This document shows positions 54,778 to 64,000 of a stretch of DNA of 64,000 nt, piece by piece. A program made the position numbers and the translations under genes. The notes beneath the pieces were generated by a model, which searched no databases, was not told the DNA's origin, and saw only the letters and a list, made by a program, of their open reading frames with translations. This DNA is from Cytobacillus suaedae (lineage in GTDB: Bacteria; Bacillota; Bacilli; Bacillales; Bacillaceae_L). Numbering within the stretch: position 1 is the first letter of the stretch; each line of letters begins with the position of its first letter. The DNA lies in assembly GCA_014960805.1 (NCBI GenBank), contig CP063163.1:4303001-4367000 (forward strand). The letters run 5' to 3'.

Positions 54778-54964
54778 AGAGTGTATTGGAGCGGAAGGCA
54801 CTTGACTCCTGCGGGAGTTGAGGGAAGTTCGAGACCCCACAGGCGCAAGCGCCGAGGAGGCTTGAATCCCTCCCCGATGGGAATTCGCTCTTGAAAAAGC
54901 CGGAAGTTGGGCTTTTTCATAATTCCCCGCGGAAAGCAAGTGCCTGCAGCGCAAAGGAACGGTC
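54778..54964 (-). repeat. Dispersed GC-rich inverted repeat, subtype 1, with 53-bp insert
   Basis: Reverse orientation. Same 53-bp insert at the same place as in the copy at 45678. The gap 54265-55034 holds this, the subtype 2 copy and the icmF terminator, and no gene. Confidence 0.92.
54872..54924 (-). mobile_element. 53-bp hairpin insert within the repeat, second copy
   Basis: Nearly identical to 45718-45770 (a few base differences), again between two CCCC/GGGG runs. Hairpin arms CTTGAAAAAGCC and GGGCTTTTTCA. Confidence 0.65.
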
Positions 54965-54998
54965 TATGTTCAAATTACTAAACTGTTAAAATCCCTTC

Positions 54999-55029
54999 AA
55001 AAAAAGGGGCAGAATCCTGCCCCTTTTTG
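54999..55029 (-). terminator. Terminator after icmF
   Basis: AAAAAGGGGCAG, GATT, CTGCCCCTTTTT, a perfect 12-bp stem with T runs in both directions. Confidence 0.88.
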
Positions 55030-55034
55030 AGTTG

Positions 55035-58000
55035 TTACATATTTCTACGGTACTGACCGCCTACTTCGTATAGTGCTTGTGTGATTTGTCCTAAGCTTGC
55101 GACTTTTACCGTTTCCATGAGTTCTTCGAAGATGTTTCCGTTGTTCATCGCTGTTTGTTTCAGCTTGTTCAGTGCTTCTTCTACAGCATCTTTATTGCGT
55201 TCCTGGAAGCTCTTCAGGTTTTGAATTTGTAGCTCTTTTTCTTCTTGTGTTGCACGAGCTAATTCAATTTCATTTAACTCTTCCTCTGAAGGAGGATTTG
55301 GATTCAGATACGTGTTCACTCCAATGATTGGAAGCTCACCTGTATGTTTTTTCATCTCATAGTACATGGACTCATCTTGAATTTTTCCACGTTGGTATTG
55401 TGTTTCCATTGCGCCTAACACGCCACCACGGTCATTGATACGTTCGAATTCTTGAAGTACCATTTCCTCTACAAGATCTGTTAATTCTTCAACAATGAAT
55501 GACCCTTGTAATGGATTTTCATTTTTCGCTAATCCATGCTCTTTTGTAATAATCATCTGAATTGCCATTGCACGACGTACAGACTCTTCAGTTGGTGTTG
55601 TAATCGCTTCATCATATGCATTTGTATGAAGTGAATTACAGTTATCCTGTAATGCCATTAGTGCCTGAAGTGTTGTACGAATATCATTAAAGTCAATTTC
55701 CTGCGCATGAAGTGAGCGACCTGATGTTTGAACATGGTATTTAAGCTTTTGGCTTCGCTCATTTGCACCGTATTTATCTCTCATTACCGTTGCCCAAATT
55801 CTTCTTGCAACACGACCAATTACTGTATACTCAGGATCAAGTCCATTACTAAAGAAGAAGCTTAAGTTTGGTGCAAAATCATCAATGTTCATTCCACGAC
55901 TTAAATAGTACTCTACGTACGTAAAGCCATTTGAAAGTGTGAATGCTAATTGTGAAATTGGGTTCGCACCCGCTTCTGCAATATGATAGCCAGAAATTGA
56001 AACAGAATAGTAGTTTCTAACTTTACTGTTTATGAAGTATTCCTGGATATCTCCCATCATACGTAGGGCAAACTCCGTTGAGAAGATACATGTGTTTTGT
56101 CCTTGGTCCTCTTTTAAAATATCAGCTTGAACCGTTCCACGAACCGTTTGTAGTGTTTTCGCTTTAACTTCAATGTATTCTTCTACTGTTAAAATACGAC
56201 CAAGTTCAGCTTCACGTTTTTCAATTTGCTGTGAAATAGCTGTGTTCATGAACATCGCTAAGATAATTGGCGCAGGTCCATTAATTGTCATTGATACAGA
56301 GGTTGAAGGTGCACATAGATCAAATCCACTATATAGTTTTTTCATATCATCTAATGTACAAATACTTACTCCACTTTCCCCAACCTTACCATAGATATCT
56401 GGGCGGTATGCAGGATCTTCCCCGTATAATGTCACTGAGTCAAATGCTGTACTTAATCGTTTCGCATCATCATCTTTAGAAAGGTAATGGAAGCGACGAT
56501 TTGTTCGATCAGGCGTTCCTTCACCAGCAAACTGTCGTTTCGGATCTTCCCCTTCACGTTTAAACGGAAATACTCCCGCAGTATAAGGGAATGAACCTGG
56601 TACATTTTCTTTATATACCCAGCGTAAGATTTCGCCGAGGTCTTTATATCTTGGTAAAACAACCTTTGGAATGCTTAAACCAGATAAAGATTTTGTTTGT
56701 AAAATCGTCACGATTTCCTTGTCACGAATTTTTGTAACAAACTTATCTTTTGAGTACATGTCTTTTAGCTGTTCCCATGAATCTAAAATTCTCTTTGATT
56801 CAGGCGTTAACTTCTCTTCATAGCTAGTTTTAAGTTCTTGTAATGACTCAAGGGCAGCTTCACTATTAGCAAGTTCTTGTAAACTCTCAATTGTTCCGTT
56901 GATCTGGAATAACTTACGAGCCACTTCCACCTGCTGCTCTGCTTGTTTATGATATTTTCTTACCGTGTCAGAAATTTCACGTAAATAGTAGCGGCGGTCA
57001 TTTGGAATAATAACATTTTGCTTTTCAACTTCCGCTGAACGTTCAAATGGTGTCGTCCAAGTTGTGCCTGCTTTTTCGTTAATTAAATCTACTAAATTTG
57101 CAAAAAGTGCGTTTGTACCTGGGTCGTTAAATTGACTAGCAATTGTCCCAAACACTGGCATTTCTGAATAATCCTTTTCAAATAACAAACGGCTACGTTG
57201 ATATTGCTTTTGAACCTGACGCTTCGCATCTTCTGAGCCTTTGCGCTCAAATTTATTGATAACAATCAGATCTGCAAAATCAATCATATCTATTTTTTCA
57301 AGCTGAGAAGGAGCACCGAATTCACTTGTCATAACATACATCGAAATATCACAGATCTCTGTAATTTCAGCATCACCTTGCCCAATTCCACTTGTCTCAA
57401 TAATGACTAAGTCAAAGCCAGCAGCTTTCGTTACTGAAATTGCATCTTTAATTGCTAAAGATAACTCTGATTTTGAATTACGTGTTGCTAAGCTTCTCAT
57501 ATAGACACGTGGATTAAAAATCGCATTCATACGAATACGGTCACCTAGTAGGGCTCCACCCGTTTTTTGCTTTGTTGGATCAACAGATAATATCGCAACT
57601 TTTTTATCAGGAACTTCATTAAGGAAGCGGCGAATTAACTCATCTGTTAACGAGCTTTTTCCAGCACCACCTGTTCCAGTGATTCCAACAACTGGTACGT
57701 TTTTCACAAGCTCCTTTACCTTCTCCATAACTGTTTCAGCTGCAGCTGCTGCTTCATTATTTACATTGATTTGGCTTTCAGCAACCGTGATTAGCTTAGC
57801 AACAGATTGGTAATCGGCTTGCTGTAATTTCTCAATTTGTTCAGTAACAGCCTCAGGTGCTGTTGAGAAATCACATTCTTTGATCATCATTTCAATCATA
57901 CCTTCTAGACCGTATTTACGTCCGTCCTCTGGGGAGAAGATACGAGCAATTCCGTACTCATGTAATTCTTTAATTTCGCGTGGAATGATTACCCCACCAC

Positions 58001-58301
58001 CGCCACCGTAGATGCGAATATGAGAAGCTCCACGTTCTTTCAGAAGGTCATACATGTATTTAAAATATTCAACGTGTCCACCTTGGTAAGAAGAAATCGC
58101 AATTCCTTGAACGTCCTCTTGGATTGCAGCATTTACTACCTCTTCAACCGAGCGGTTATGTCCTAAGTGGATTACTTCGGCTCCATTAGCCTGAATAATT
58201 CGGCGCATTATGTTAATCGAAGCATCGTGTCCATCAAATAAACTAGAAGCCGTCACAAAACGTATATGATGCTTCGGACGATATTTTTCAACTGTACTCA
58301 A
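55035..58301 (-). CDS. icmF: Fused isobutyryl-CoA mutase IcmF
   Basis: Adenosylcobalamin enzyme that interconverts isobutyryl-CoA and n-butyryl-CoA (and some isovaleryl/pivalyl-CoA), fused to its own G-protein chaperone. About 1088 residues. B12 domain (about 9-140) with [10 protein letters not shown] (DxHxxG-type loop); G domain (about 200-420) with P-loop [12 protein letters not shown]; mutase domain (about 540-1088) with [13 protein letters not shown] and [19 protein letters not shown] start at 58301 ([13 protein letters not shown]) with AAGGGTG about 8 nt upstream. Links valine catabolism to the butyryl-CoA route of the neighbouring genes. Confidence 0.94.
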   Translation of the reverse strand: MSTVEKYRPKHHIRFVTASSLFDGHDASINIMRRIIQANGAEVIHLGHNRSVEEVVNAAIQEDVQGIAISSYQGGHVEYFKYMYDLLKERGASHIRIYGGGGGVIIPREIKELHEYGIARIFSPEDGRKYGLEGMIEMMIKECDFSTAPEAVTEQIEKLQQADYQSVAKLITVAESQINVNNEAAAAAETVMEKVKELVKNVPVVGITGTGGAGKSSLTDELIRRFLNEVPDKKVAILSVDPTKQKTGGALLGDRIRMNAIFNPRVYMRSLATRNSKSELSLAIKDAISVTKAAGFDLVIIETSGIGQGDAEITEICDISMYVMTSEFGAPSQLEKIDMIDFADLIVINKFERKGSEDAKRQVQKQYQRSRLLFEKDYSEMPVFGTIASQFNDPGTNALFANLVDLINEKAGTTWTTPFERSAEVEKQNVIIPNDRRYYLREISDTVRKYHKQAEQQVEVARKLFQINGTIESLQELANSEAALESLQELKTSYEEKLTPESKRILDSWEQLKDMYSKDKFVTKIRDKEIVTILQTKSLSGLSIPKVVLPRYKDLGEILRWVYKENVPGSFPYTAGVFPFKREGEDPKRQFAGEGTPDRTNRRFHYLSKDDDAKRLSTAFDSVTLYGEDPAYRPDIYGKVGESGVSICTLDDMKKLYSGFDLCAPSTSVSMTINGPAPIILAMFMNTAISQQIEKREAELGRILTVEEYIEVKAKTLQTVRGTVQADILKEDQGQNTCIFSTEFALRMMGDIQEYFINSKVRNYYSVSISGYHIAEAGANPISQLAFTLSNGFTYVEYYLSRGMNIDDFAPNLSFFFSNGLDPEYTVIGRVARRIWATVMRDKYGANERSQKLKYHVQTSGRSLHAQEIDFNDIRTTLQALMALQDNCNSLHTNAYDEAITTPTEESVRRAMAIQMIITKEHGLAKNENPLQGSFIVEELTDLVEEMVLQEFERINDRGGVLGAMETQYQRGKIQDESMYYEMKKHTGELPIIGVNTYLNPNPPSEEELNEIELARATQEEKELQIQNLKSFQERNKDAVEEALNKLKQTAMNNGNIFEELMETVKVASLGQITQALYEVGGQYRRNM

Positions 58302-58344
58302 TGTAAATTCACCCTTTCGAAGGTTGTTTTTCACTTTGAACCTT

Positions 58345-58504
58345 GACGTTCCTTTTCGCTGCAGGCACTTGCTTTCCGCGGGGAGGGGAAAGGAAGGTTA
58401 TTTTCACTGCCGTGAAAAAACCCACTCCCCGGCGCTTACGCCTGTGGGGTCTAGAACTTCCCTCTACTCCCGCAGGAGTCAAGTGCCTTCCGCTACAATC
58501 CACT
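58345..58504 (+). repeat. Dispersed GC-rich inverted repeat, subtype 1, with substituted arm
   Basis: Outer stems as usual, but the GTCGAGCCTCC arm is replaced by about 40 bp that folds as GGTTATTTTCAC-TGCC-GTGAAAAAACC. The central hairpin GGCGC-TTAC-GCC remains. Confidence 0.85.
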
Positions 58505-58546
58505 ATAAATATTTAATAATCTTCAATCCTAAATCTTTAAGACTCC

Positions 58547-59185
58547 TTACTTTTTCACTACCACTTCTTTATGAATACCGTTTAAAAGAAGTGAGGTTTG
58601 AAGCTCAATGTATTGGTCTAGTGTGTAGATTTTTTGAAGTGCCCAGCGACGGAAGCCCCACATTTGGCCTTGAACAAAGATGTTATGGGCAATGAGTTTT
58701 ACTTCATGTTCTTCTAACTCCAATTCTCCAGAGGCCACACAACCATTAATTACACTTTCAAACATTGCGACCATTTCAATTTCCTTTTTTAACACATAAG
58801 GAAGTGCATCCTTTGTTAGCGATTTTGCTTCCTGATACATAACTAAAACTTCATCCTGCATCTCGTTCACCACTCTAAAATAATGAGCGACAGCAAGCTT
58901 TAGACTTTCGATACTTCCTTGTTTTGTATCAATATCCTGTTGCATTCTTTCACGAACTTGGTCGTATATGCTATCACAAACAAGATAGAGAACATCTTCC
59001 TTTGTACGTATATATTCATAAAGGGTACCAATACTGAAGCCGGATGCTTTGGCGATTTCTCTTGTTGTCGTTCGATGAAACCCTTTTTCCTTAAACAAAT
59101 TAACAGCGCCCTTAATCATCTGATCGCGTCTCTTCTTAATCAGACGCTCATCCTTAACAGATGCAGGCACCTCACGCTTCTTCAT
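58547..59185 (-). CDS. TetR family regulator, probably of acyl-CoA degradation
   Basis: About 212 residues. N-terminal HTH (about residues 15-62): GAVNLFKEKGFHRTTTREIAKAS, GFSIGTLYEYIRTKEDVLYL. The C-terminal ligand domain is helical. By position between icmF and the acyl-CoA dehydrogenase gene it likely represses the cluster and responds to an acyl-CoA, like FadR-type TetR proteins of Bacillus (inference). Start at ATG 59185 after GGGGTGG; the ATG three codons earlier overlaps the site. Confidence 0.87.
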   Translation of the reverse strand: MKKREVPASVKDERLIKKRRDQMIKGAVNLFKEKGFHRTTTREIAKASGFSIGTLYEYIRTKEDVLYLVCDSIYDQVRERMQQDIDTKQGSIESLKLAVAHYFRVVNEMQDEVLVMYQEAKSLTKDALPYVLKKEIEMVAMFESVINGCVASGELELEEHEVKLIAHNIFVQGQMWGFRRWALQKIYTLDQYIELQTSLLLNGIHKEVVVKK

Positions 59186-59240
59186 GTCATCCACCCCTAA
59201 ACAAACAGAGCTCTAACCCTGGCACTTTAGCACATTACCT

Positions 59241-59300
59241 CACCGGGGGTCTGACCCCCAGCGCTTTAACGCGGTACCACATCGGGGGTCAGGCCCCCTA
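59241..59300. repeat. GGGGGTCAGGCCCC dispersed element, two units
   Basis: GGGGGTCTGACCCCC (59245-59259) and CGGGGGTCAGGCCCCC (59283-59298) flank a TTAACGC loop. Located between the TetR gene and the acyl-CoA dehydrogenase gene, possibly terminating acdA transcription. Confidence 0.75.
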
Positions 59301-59308
59301 TTTATTAG

Positions 59309-60448
59309 TTATTTTGTAATCATTCTTGAGATGACTAGGCGTTGGATTTCTTGTGTGCCTTCGTAGATTTGTGTGATTTTCGCGTCACGCATGTACCGCT
59401 CTACTGGGTAATCCTTTGTATATCCATATCCACCAAATACTTGAACAGCTTCTGTTGTTACTTTCATTGCAGTGTCACCGGCTAATAGCTTAGACATTGC
59501 TGATTCCTTACCATATGGAAGTCCTTCTGACTCTAACCAAGCAGCTTGATAGGTTAATAGACGTGAAGCTTCAATGCTAGTAGCCATATCAGCAAGTTTA
59601 AAGCCTACACCTTGTTGTGCAGAAATTGGCTTACCGAACTGCACGCGCTCTTTTGCGTATTCAACAGCAGCATCTAATGCACCTTGAGCAATTCCTACTG
59701 CTTGAGCAGCGATACCATTACGACCACCGTCTAATGTCATCATTGCCACTTTGAACCCTTCGCCTTCTTCGCCAAGTAGGTTCTCTTTTGGTACACGGCA
59801 ATCTTCGAACATAATCTCAGTTGTAGGAGATGAACGAATTCCTAACTTTCTTTCCTTCTTACCTACAGAGAAGCCTGGAGTGTCACTTTCTACGATAAAT
59901 GCAGATGTTCCTTTATGCTTAGAAGTAGGATCTGTTAATGCGAATACTACATAGATGTCAGCAATGCCACCATTTGTAATGAAAATCTTAGATCCATTTA
60001 ACACATAGTGATCGCCGTCTAGTCTAGCAGTTGTTCTCATTCCACCAGCATCAGATCCTGAACCTGGCTCAGTTAAACCGTAAGCACCAATCTTTTTACC
60101 TTCTGCCATTGGACGTAGGAATTTTTGTTTTTGCTCTTCGTTACCAAACTTAAAGATTGGCCAACCTGCTAAAGATGTGTGAGCAGATAGTGTTACACCA
60201 GTTGACGCACATACACGAGAAAGTTCTTCAACTGCGATACAGTATGCTAGATAGTCACTACCAATTCCGCCGTACTCTTCTGGCCAAGGAATCCCTGTTA
60301 ATCCTAGTTCAGCCATTTTGTCAAAAATTTCACGGTCAAAGCGCTCTTCTTCATCACGCTCTGCAGCAGTTGGTGCTACTTCATTTTTTGCGAAATCGCG
60401 TACCATTTTACGGATCATTTCATGTTCTTCTGATAATTTGAAGTTCAT
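59309..60448 (-). CDS. acdA: Acyl-CoA dehydrogenase
   Basis: FAD enzyme for the first beta-oxidation step, 379 aa. Signature [18 protein letters not shown] (about residues 127-144), the FAD/substrate region [18 protein letters not shown] and the catalytic Glu in [16 protein letters not shown]. Corresponds in place to B. subtilis acdA near rpoE. Exact chain length preference (short or branched) cannot be read from sequence. Confidence 0.93.
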   Translation of the reverse strand: MNFKLSEEHEMIRKMVRDFAKNEVAPTAAERDEEERFDREIFDKMAELGLTGIPWPEEYGGIGSDYLAYCIAVEELSRVCASTGVTLSAHTSLAGWPIFKFGNEEQKQKFLRPMAEGKKIGAYGLTEPGSGSDAGGMRTTARLDGDHYVLNGSKIFITNGGIADIYVVFALTDPTSKHKGTSAFIVESDTPGFSVGKKERKLGIRSSPTTEIMFEDCRVPKENLLGEEGEGFKVAMMTLDGGRNGIAAQAVGIAQGALDAAVEYAKERVQFGKPISAQQGVGFKLADMATSIEASRLLTYQAAWLESEGLPYGKESAMSKLLAGDTAMKVTTEAVQVFGGYGYTKDYPVERYMRDAKITQIYEGTQEIQRLVISRMITK

Positions 60449-60497
60449 TTTGTAGTTCCTCCATTACATCTATTAATTTATTTTCAATTTAAACCTT

Positions 60498-60629
60498 GCC
60501 CGTTCCTTTGCGCTGCAGGCACTTGCTTTCCGCGGGGAGGAAGTCGAGCCTCCTCGACGTCCCGTCTGTGGGGTCTCGACCTTTCCTCACTTCCCGCAGG
60601 AGTCAAGTGCCTTCCGCTCCAATCCACTC
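60498..60629 (+). repeat. Dispersed GC-rich inverted repeat, subtype 1
   Basis: Outer stem GGCACTTG/CAAGTGCC, arm AGTCGAG/CTCGACC, central CGACGTCCCGTC. Lies between the two acyl-CoA dehydrogenase genes. Confidence 0.92.
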
Positions 60630-60675
60630 AGATATCATTATGGAGAGAGCGCTAAATTCCTATTAAACAACAAAC

Positions 60676-61815
60676 TTACTTACAAAGATGCTTACTAATA
60701 ACTAAGCGCTGGATTTCGCTTGTTCCTTCGTAGATTTCACAAATTTTTGCATCGCGGAAGAAGCGTTCTACTGGGTAGTCTTTTGTGTAGCCATATCCGC
60801 CATAGACTTGAATGGCTTCTGTTGTGACTTCCATTGCTGTTTTAGAGGCAAAAAGTTTTGCCATGGATGCTTCTTTTCCACATGGTAGTCCGTTTGAGCG
60901 TAAGTAAGCAGCTTGATAGACTAATAGTTTGGAGGCTTCCACACCTGTAGCCATATCTGCAAGCTTAAAGCCCACGCCTTGTTGAGCTGAGATTGGTTTT
61001 CCAAACTGTACGCGCTCTTTTGCATAACCTACCGAATGCTCTAGAGCCGCTTCTGCAATTCCTAAAGACTGTGCCGCAATACCGATACGACCTACATCTA
61101 AGTTTGCCAGTGCGATTTTAAGCCCTTCGCCTTCTTCGCCTAATAGGTTTTCAGCCGGTACCTTCGCATCCTCAAAAGTTAATTGAACCGTTCTAGAGCC
61201 ATGAAGACCCATTTTGTGCTCATCTTTACCAATAATGAATCCCGGGGTATCCTTTTCAACGATAAATGCTGATATCCCCTTGCTTCCCACTTCATCAGAG
61301 TTCGTTCGAGCAAAAACAATATACGTATCGGCCTCGCCACCGTTAGTAATGAATACCTTTGATCCATTTAAAATATAGTGGTCACCTTGTTTTACTGCTT
61401 TTGTCTTTAAACTCCCTGCATCTGAACCAGCACTTGGTTCTGTTAAGGCAAATGCACCTAAATATTCACCAGACGCAAGTTTAGGTACGTACTTTTGCTT
61501 TTGTTCTTCATTTCCAAAGTAAAGAATTGGGTTTGTTCCAACTGACGTGTGTACAGATAAAATAACCCCAATTGTCGCGCTCACTTTTGAAAGTTCATGG
61601 ATGGCGATGATATAGGAAGTAAAGTCCATTTCAGATCCACCCAAACTCTCAGGTGCTGTAATCCCCATTAAGCCTAGGTCAGCCATCTTTGCTAAAATCT
61701 CTCTAGGAAACTCTCCATTTTCCATACTTTCAATATGTGGTGCAATTTCAGTTTGAGCAAAATCACGAACCATTTTTCGCATCATTTCTTGCTCTTGTGT
61801 GAAGCGGAAATCCAT
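60676..61815 (-). CDS. Acyl-CoA dehydrogenase (second copy, short/branched-chain type)
   Basis: Paralogue of the previous gene, 379 aa from ATG 61815 ([12 protein letters not shown]), with AAAGGGG upstream; a 13-codon upstream extension is unsupported. [35 protein letters not shown] and catalytic [17 protein letters not shown]. Close to butyryl-CoA dehydrogenases (MmgC/Bcd type). It follows hbd by 45 bp, so the two are one transcript. Confidence 0.92.
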   Translation of the reverse strand: MDFRFTQEQEMMRKMVRDFAQTEIAPHIESMENGEFPREILAKMADLGLMGITAPESLGGSEMDFTSYIIAIHELSKVSATIGVILSVHTSVGTNPILYFGNEEQKQKYVPKLASGEYLGAFALTEPSAGSDAGSLKTKAVKQGDHYILNGSKVFITNGGEADTYIVFARTNSDEVGSKGISAFIVEKDTPGFIIGKDEHKMGLHGSRTVQLTFEDAKVPAENLLGEEGEGLKIALANLDVGRIGIAAQSLGIAEAALEHSVGYAKERVQFGKPISAQQGVGFKLADMATGVEASKLLVYQAAYLRSNGLPCGKEASMAKLFASKTAMEVTTEAIQVYGGYGYTKDYPVERFFRDAKICEIYEGTSEIQRLVISKHLCK

Positions 61816-61860
61816 GTATATACCCCTTTCTAACGAGTCATGATGAAGATTCAAGATGTT

Positions 61861-62712
61861 TTATTCGTATACATAAAATCCACGACCAGATTTCTTACCT
61901 AACCAGCCTGCTTTTACATATTTTCGTAGTAATGGACATGGGCGATATTTATCGTCTCCAAATCCTTCATGTAATGTTTCCATAATATAAAGACAAGTAT
62001 CAAGACCGATAAAGTCTGCTAACGTTAATGGCCCCATTGGATGGTTCATTCCTAGCTTCATAACTTCATCAATCGCCTCAGGAGTAGCTACTCCTTCATA
62101 CACTGTAAAAATAGCTTCATTGATCATTGGCATTAAGATTCGATTTGAAACAAAGCCTGGGAAATCATTTACTTCTACAGGAACTTTGCTTAGTTTTTTC
62201 GTCATATCTTCAATTACTGCGTACACTTCATCCGTTGTTGCAAGCCCACGGATAATCTCAACTAATTTCATAACTGGCACTGGATTCATAAAGTGCATTC
62301 CGATTACCTTTTCCGGGCGATTGGTTGCTGCTGCAATTTCAGTGATTGGTAGTGAAGAAGTGTTCGTTGCTAAAATTGCATCTGCTGGTGCAATTTTATC
62401 TAACTCAGCAAATAACTTTGACTTAATTTCCATATTCTCGACAGCTGCTTCAATGACCAAGTCAATGTCACTAGCATTCTGTAAATCTAGGGAAGGTGTA
62501 ATACGGTTTAATGTCGCTGCCATATCCTCTTCTGTCATACGCCCTTTCTCAACTTGGCGTGACAGGTTCTTTTTAATAATCCCAAAGCCTCTATCTAAAA
62601 AATCTTGTTTAATATCGTGTAGTTTCACTTGATAACCAGCCATTGCACACACTTGGGCAATTCCAGAACCCATTTGACCTGCACCAATAACCATTACATT
62701 TTGTACGTTCAT
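61861..62712 (-). CDS. 3-hydroxybutyryl-CoA dehydrogenase
   Basis: NAD(P)-dependent dehydrogenase of 283 aa, MmgB/Hbd family. Rossmann motif [14 protein letters not shown] (about residues 9-22), catalytic His in [15 protein letters not shown] with Glu, and C-terminal [17 protein letters not shown] place the start at ATG 62712 ([12 protein letters not shown]) with GGAGG upstream; the 21-codon extension in frame is not needed. Confidence 0.94.
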   Translation of the reverse strand: MNVQNVMVIGAGQMGSGIAQVCAMAGYQVKLHDIKQDFLDRGFGIIKKNLSRQVEKGRMTEEDMAATLNRITPSLDLQNASDIDLVIEAAVENMEIKSKLFAELDKIAPADAILATNTSSLPITEIAAATNRPEKVIGMHFMNPVPVMKLVEIIRGLATTDEVYAVIEDMTKKLSKVPVEVNDFPGFVSNRILMPMINEAIFTVYEGVATPEAIDEVMKLGMNHPMGPLTLADFIGLDTCLYIMETLHEGFGDDKYRPCPLLRKYVKAGWLGKKSGRGFYVYE

Positions 62713-62790
62713 TGTTTCGTTACCTCCTGATATCATTTTCGCGGACTCATATACCGTTATTTGCGAAGAAACCACCTTTTTCTTAGGTCA

Positions 62791-62924
62791 AACGGACTTA
62801 CAGGCCGTTATTGAATGAAAATAGGGTGATTTTAGCATCATTTAGTAGCAATAAGGGCCTCTGAGTCCACTAGTGTTTAAAAATTTATTATTTTTATAGA
62901 AATAACAGCCTATGAGTCCGTTAG
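62791..62924. repeat. Cluster of three 'ATAACGGCCT-TGAGTCC' repeats
   Basis: One minus-strand copy (62791-62812) and two plus-strand copies (62851-62873, 62901-62924), spaced about 50 bp. Same motif and same inverted-then-direct layout as 14911-15092. Confidence 0.7.
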
Positions 62925-62955
62925 TTAGCTCTTCAAGCCAGATCGAGTATCATTG

Positions 62956-62984
62956 ATTCGACAAGTACGTGGCATTTGTCGAAT
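62956..62984. promoter_or_regulatory. Inverted pair of perfect 0A-box sequences
   Basis: TTCGACA (62957-62963) and TGTCGAA (62977-62983), both exact TGTCGAA on opposite strands, 13 bp apart, as the arms of ATTCGACAA/TTGTCGAAT. About 245 bp upstream of the hbd ATG. Could be a Spo0A site or simply a hairpin of a repeat. Confidence 0.35.
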
Positions 62985-62989
62985 TCCTC

Positions 62990-63110
62990 ATGTCTAGTTA
63001 CAGCGCCTAGCCCCTCGAGGTCAAATAACCTGCGCTCTTAAAAGTCTAAGTTCGGACTTTTAAGGTCACAGAACATTTGCTTGTCGGGGCTGAACAAGGC
63101 GCTTTCGCTT
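62990..63110. repeat. Dispersed structured repeat of the 'AGCGCCTAGCCCCTCGAGGTC' type
   Basis: TACAGCGCCTAGCCCCTCGA on the left and TCGGGGCTGAACAAGGCGCT on the right are inverted; TTAAAAGTC/GACTTTTAA forms the inner hairpin. I know this type from intergenic regions of other Bacillaceae. With 62791-62984 it fills the gap 62713-63112. Confidence 0.7.
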
Positions 63111-63112
63111 TT

Positions 63113-64000
63113 CTACACTTGAATCATAATCGCGTCGCCTTGCCCACCACCTGAACAAATCGAGGCAATTCCGATTCCGCCACCTCTTCGTTTTAATTCG
63201 TGAATAAGTGTAATGATGATACGTGCTCCACTAGCACCGATTGGGTGTCCTAATGCAACTGCCCCACCATTTACGTTTACTTTTTCAGGGTCAAGTCCTG
63301 CAATTTTTCCACTAGCTAACGTTACTGCAGCAAATGCTTCGTTTACTTCAAACAAATCAATCTCATCGACTGTTTTACCTGTTTTCTTAAGAAGCTCATT
63401 AATGACTAAACCTGGTGTCTTTGGAAAATCCTTTGCTTCCACTGCAATGGCTGCATGGCCAAGGATTGTAGCTATAGGTTCTTTCCCTTCTTTCGCAGCA
63501 CGCTCCTCACTCATTAAAACAAGGGCTGCTGCACCATCATTGATTCCAGGTGCATTTCCGGCTGTGATGGTTCCCTCAGGGCCGAAAACAGGTCCAAGCT
63601 TAGCAAGCTTTTCAACTGATGTATCTTTACGAGGAGCCTCATCTTGATCGACTACAGTGATATCGCCTTTACGTCCTATTAACTCAACAGCAACAATTTC
63701 TTCAGCTAGTTTACCAGCTTCGATTGCAGCAACCGCACGTTGATGGCTTGTATACGCCCACTCATCCTGTGCCTCACGTGTTAATTCAAGTTCTTCAGCT
63801 GTTCCGTTTCCATATGTGCCCATGTGAACACCGTTAAAGCTACAAGTCAATCCATCATGTACCATCAAGTCAACAACGTTGGCATCTCCCATACGAAGAC
63901 CAAAGCGTGCTTTTGGTAAGATATAAGGTGCATTGCTCATCGATTCCATACCACCTGCAACAATTACTTCTTCATCACCTGCACGGATGATTTGATCTGC
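63113..64000 (-). CDS. Acetyl-CoA acetyltransferase (thiolase), N-terminus outside window
   Basis: Degradative/biosynthetic thiolase, here the last 296 residues. The frame remains open to the window edge, so ATG 63949 is internal (residues before it read [11 protein letters not shown] and are typical thiolase). His in [17 protein letters not shown] and Cys in [13 protein letters not shown] are catalytic; the nucleophilic Cys of the N-terminal half is outside. First or early gene of the cluster that continues with hbd. Confidence 0.95.
   Translation of the reverse strand, partial: ADQIIRAGDEEVIVAGGMESMSNAPYILPKARFGLRMGDANVVDLMVHDGLTCSFNGVHMGTYGNGTAEELELTREAQDEWAYTSHQRAVAAIEAGKLAEEIVAVELIGRKGDITVVDQDEAPRKDTSVEKLAKLGPVFGPEGTITAGNAPGINDGAAALVLMSEERAAKEGKEPIATILGHAAIAVEAKDFPKTPGLVINELLKKTGKTVDEIDLFEVNEAFAAVTLASGKIAGLDPEKVNVNGGAVALGHPIGASGARIIITLIHELKRRGGGIGIASICSGGGQGDAIMIQV

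Noticed and set aside
63113-63949. Thiolase starting at ATG 63949
   Set aside because: The frame stays open upstream to the window edge with thiolase-like residues, so this ATG is internal.

Overview
The window is a piece of chromosome from a Gram-positive, low-GC, endospore-forming Bacillaceae (Bacillus sensu lato). Evidence is the gene content (spoIID, spoIIR, spo0F, racA, a YhcN/YlaJ-type spore lipoprotein), GGAGG-type ribosome binding sites with frequent TTG/GTG starts, and a gene order that follows the Bacillus subtilis spoIID-murAA-atp-upp-glyA-ywlG-rpiB-ywlE-mntP-ywlC-spoIIR-prmC-prfA-racA-tdk-rpmE-rho-glpX-murAB-tal-fbaA-spo0F-ywjG-pyrG-rpoE block. Unlike B. subtilis, it carries an 11-gene complex I (nuo) operon and an icmF/acyl-CoA degradation cluster, as in B. 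cereus and Geobacillus relatives. I do not name a species. Almost all genes are on the minus strand.

Layout in window coordinates: 1-3.7 kb, spoIID (cut by the edge), murAA, ywmB, ywzB. 3.8-14.5 kb, nuoN to nuoA, transcribed from a good sigma-A promoter at 14.53-14.56 kb; nuoE, nuoF and nuoG are absent. 14.5-18.1 kb is an accessory stretch with a multi-hairpin element, a repeat cluster, a small membrane protein, two GNAT acetyltransferases and a GalT/HIT-like protein. 18.1-25.6 kb, the complete ATP synthase operon atpZ-I-B-E-F-H-A-G-D-C with its promoter. 25.8-30.5 kb, a Vpr-like subtilase, upp, glyA. 30.5-32.1 kb, an ECF sigma/anti-sigma pair with an autoregulatory-type promoter. 32.4-45.3 kb, ywlG to rho, with a DnaA-box cluster beside ywlC. 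45.9-54.3 kb, central carbon genes (glpX, tal, fbaA), murAB, spo0F, ywjG, pyrG with its attenuator, and rpoE. 54.3-64 kb, icmF, a TetR regulator, two acyl-CoA dehydrogenases, 3-hydroxyacyl-CoA dehydrogenase and a thiolase (cut by the edge), a branched-chain/fatty acyl-CoA degradation cluster.

The genes are mostly conserved core. Complex I and ATP synthase are adjacent, so proton pumping and proton use are encoded side by side. glpX, tal and fbaA serve gluconeogenesis and the pentose phosphate exchange. The less ordinary material is between genes: 13 copies of a GC-rich dispersed inverted repeat (two subtypes) whose stems change in a compensated way from copy to copy, two copies carrying the same 53-bp insert and one with a substituted arm; three further repeat families; a multi-branched element with two GNRA-type loops next to the nuo promoter; a DnaA-box cluster; and regulatory sites readable by eye (pyrG slippage/attenuation, spo0F sigma-H and 0A-like sites, a cre site at glpX, an ECF promoter). 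I found no phage, IS transposase, CRISPR array, rRNA or tRNA, and no convincing unknown multi-gene system.
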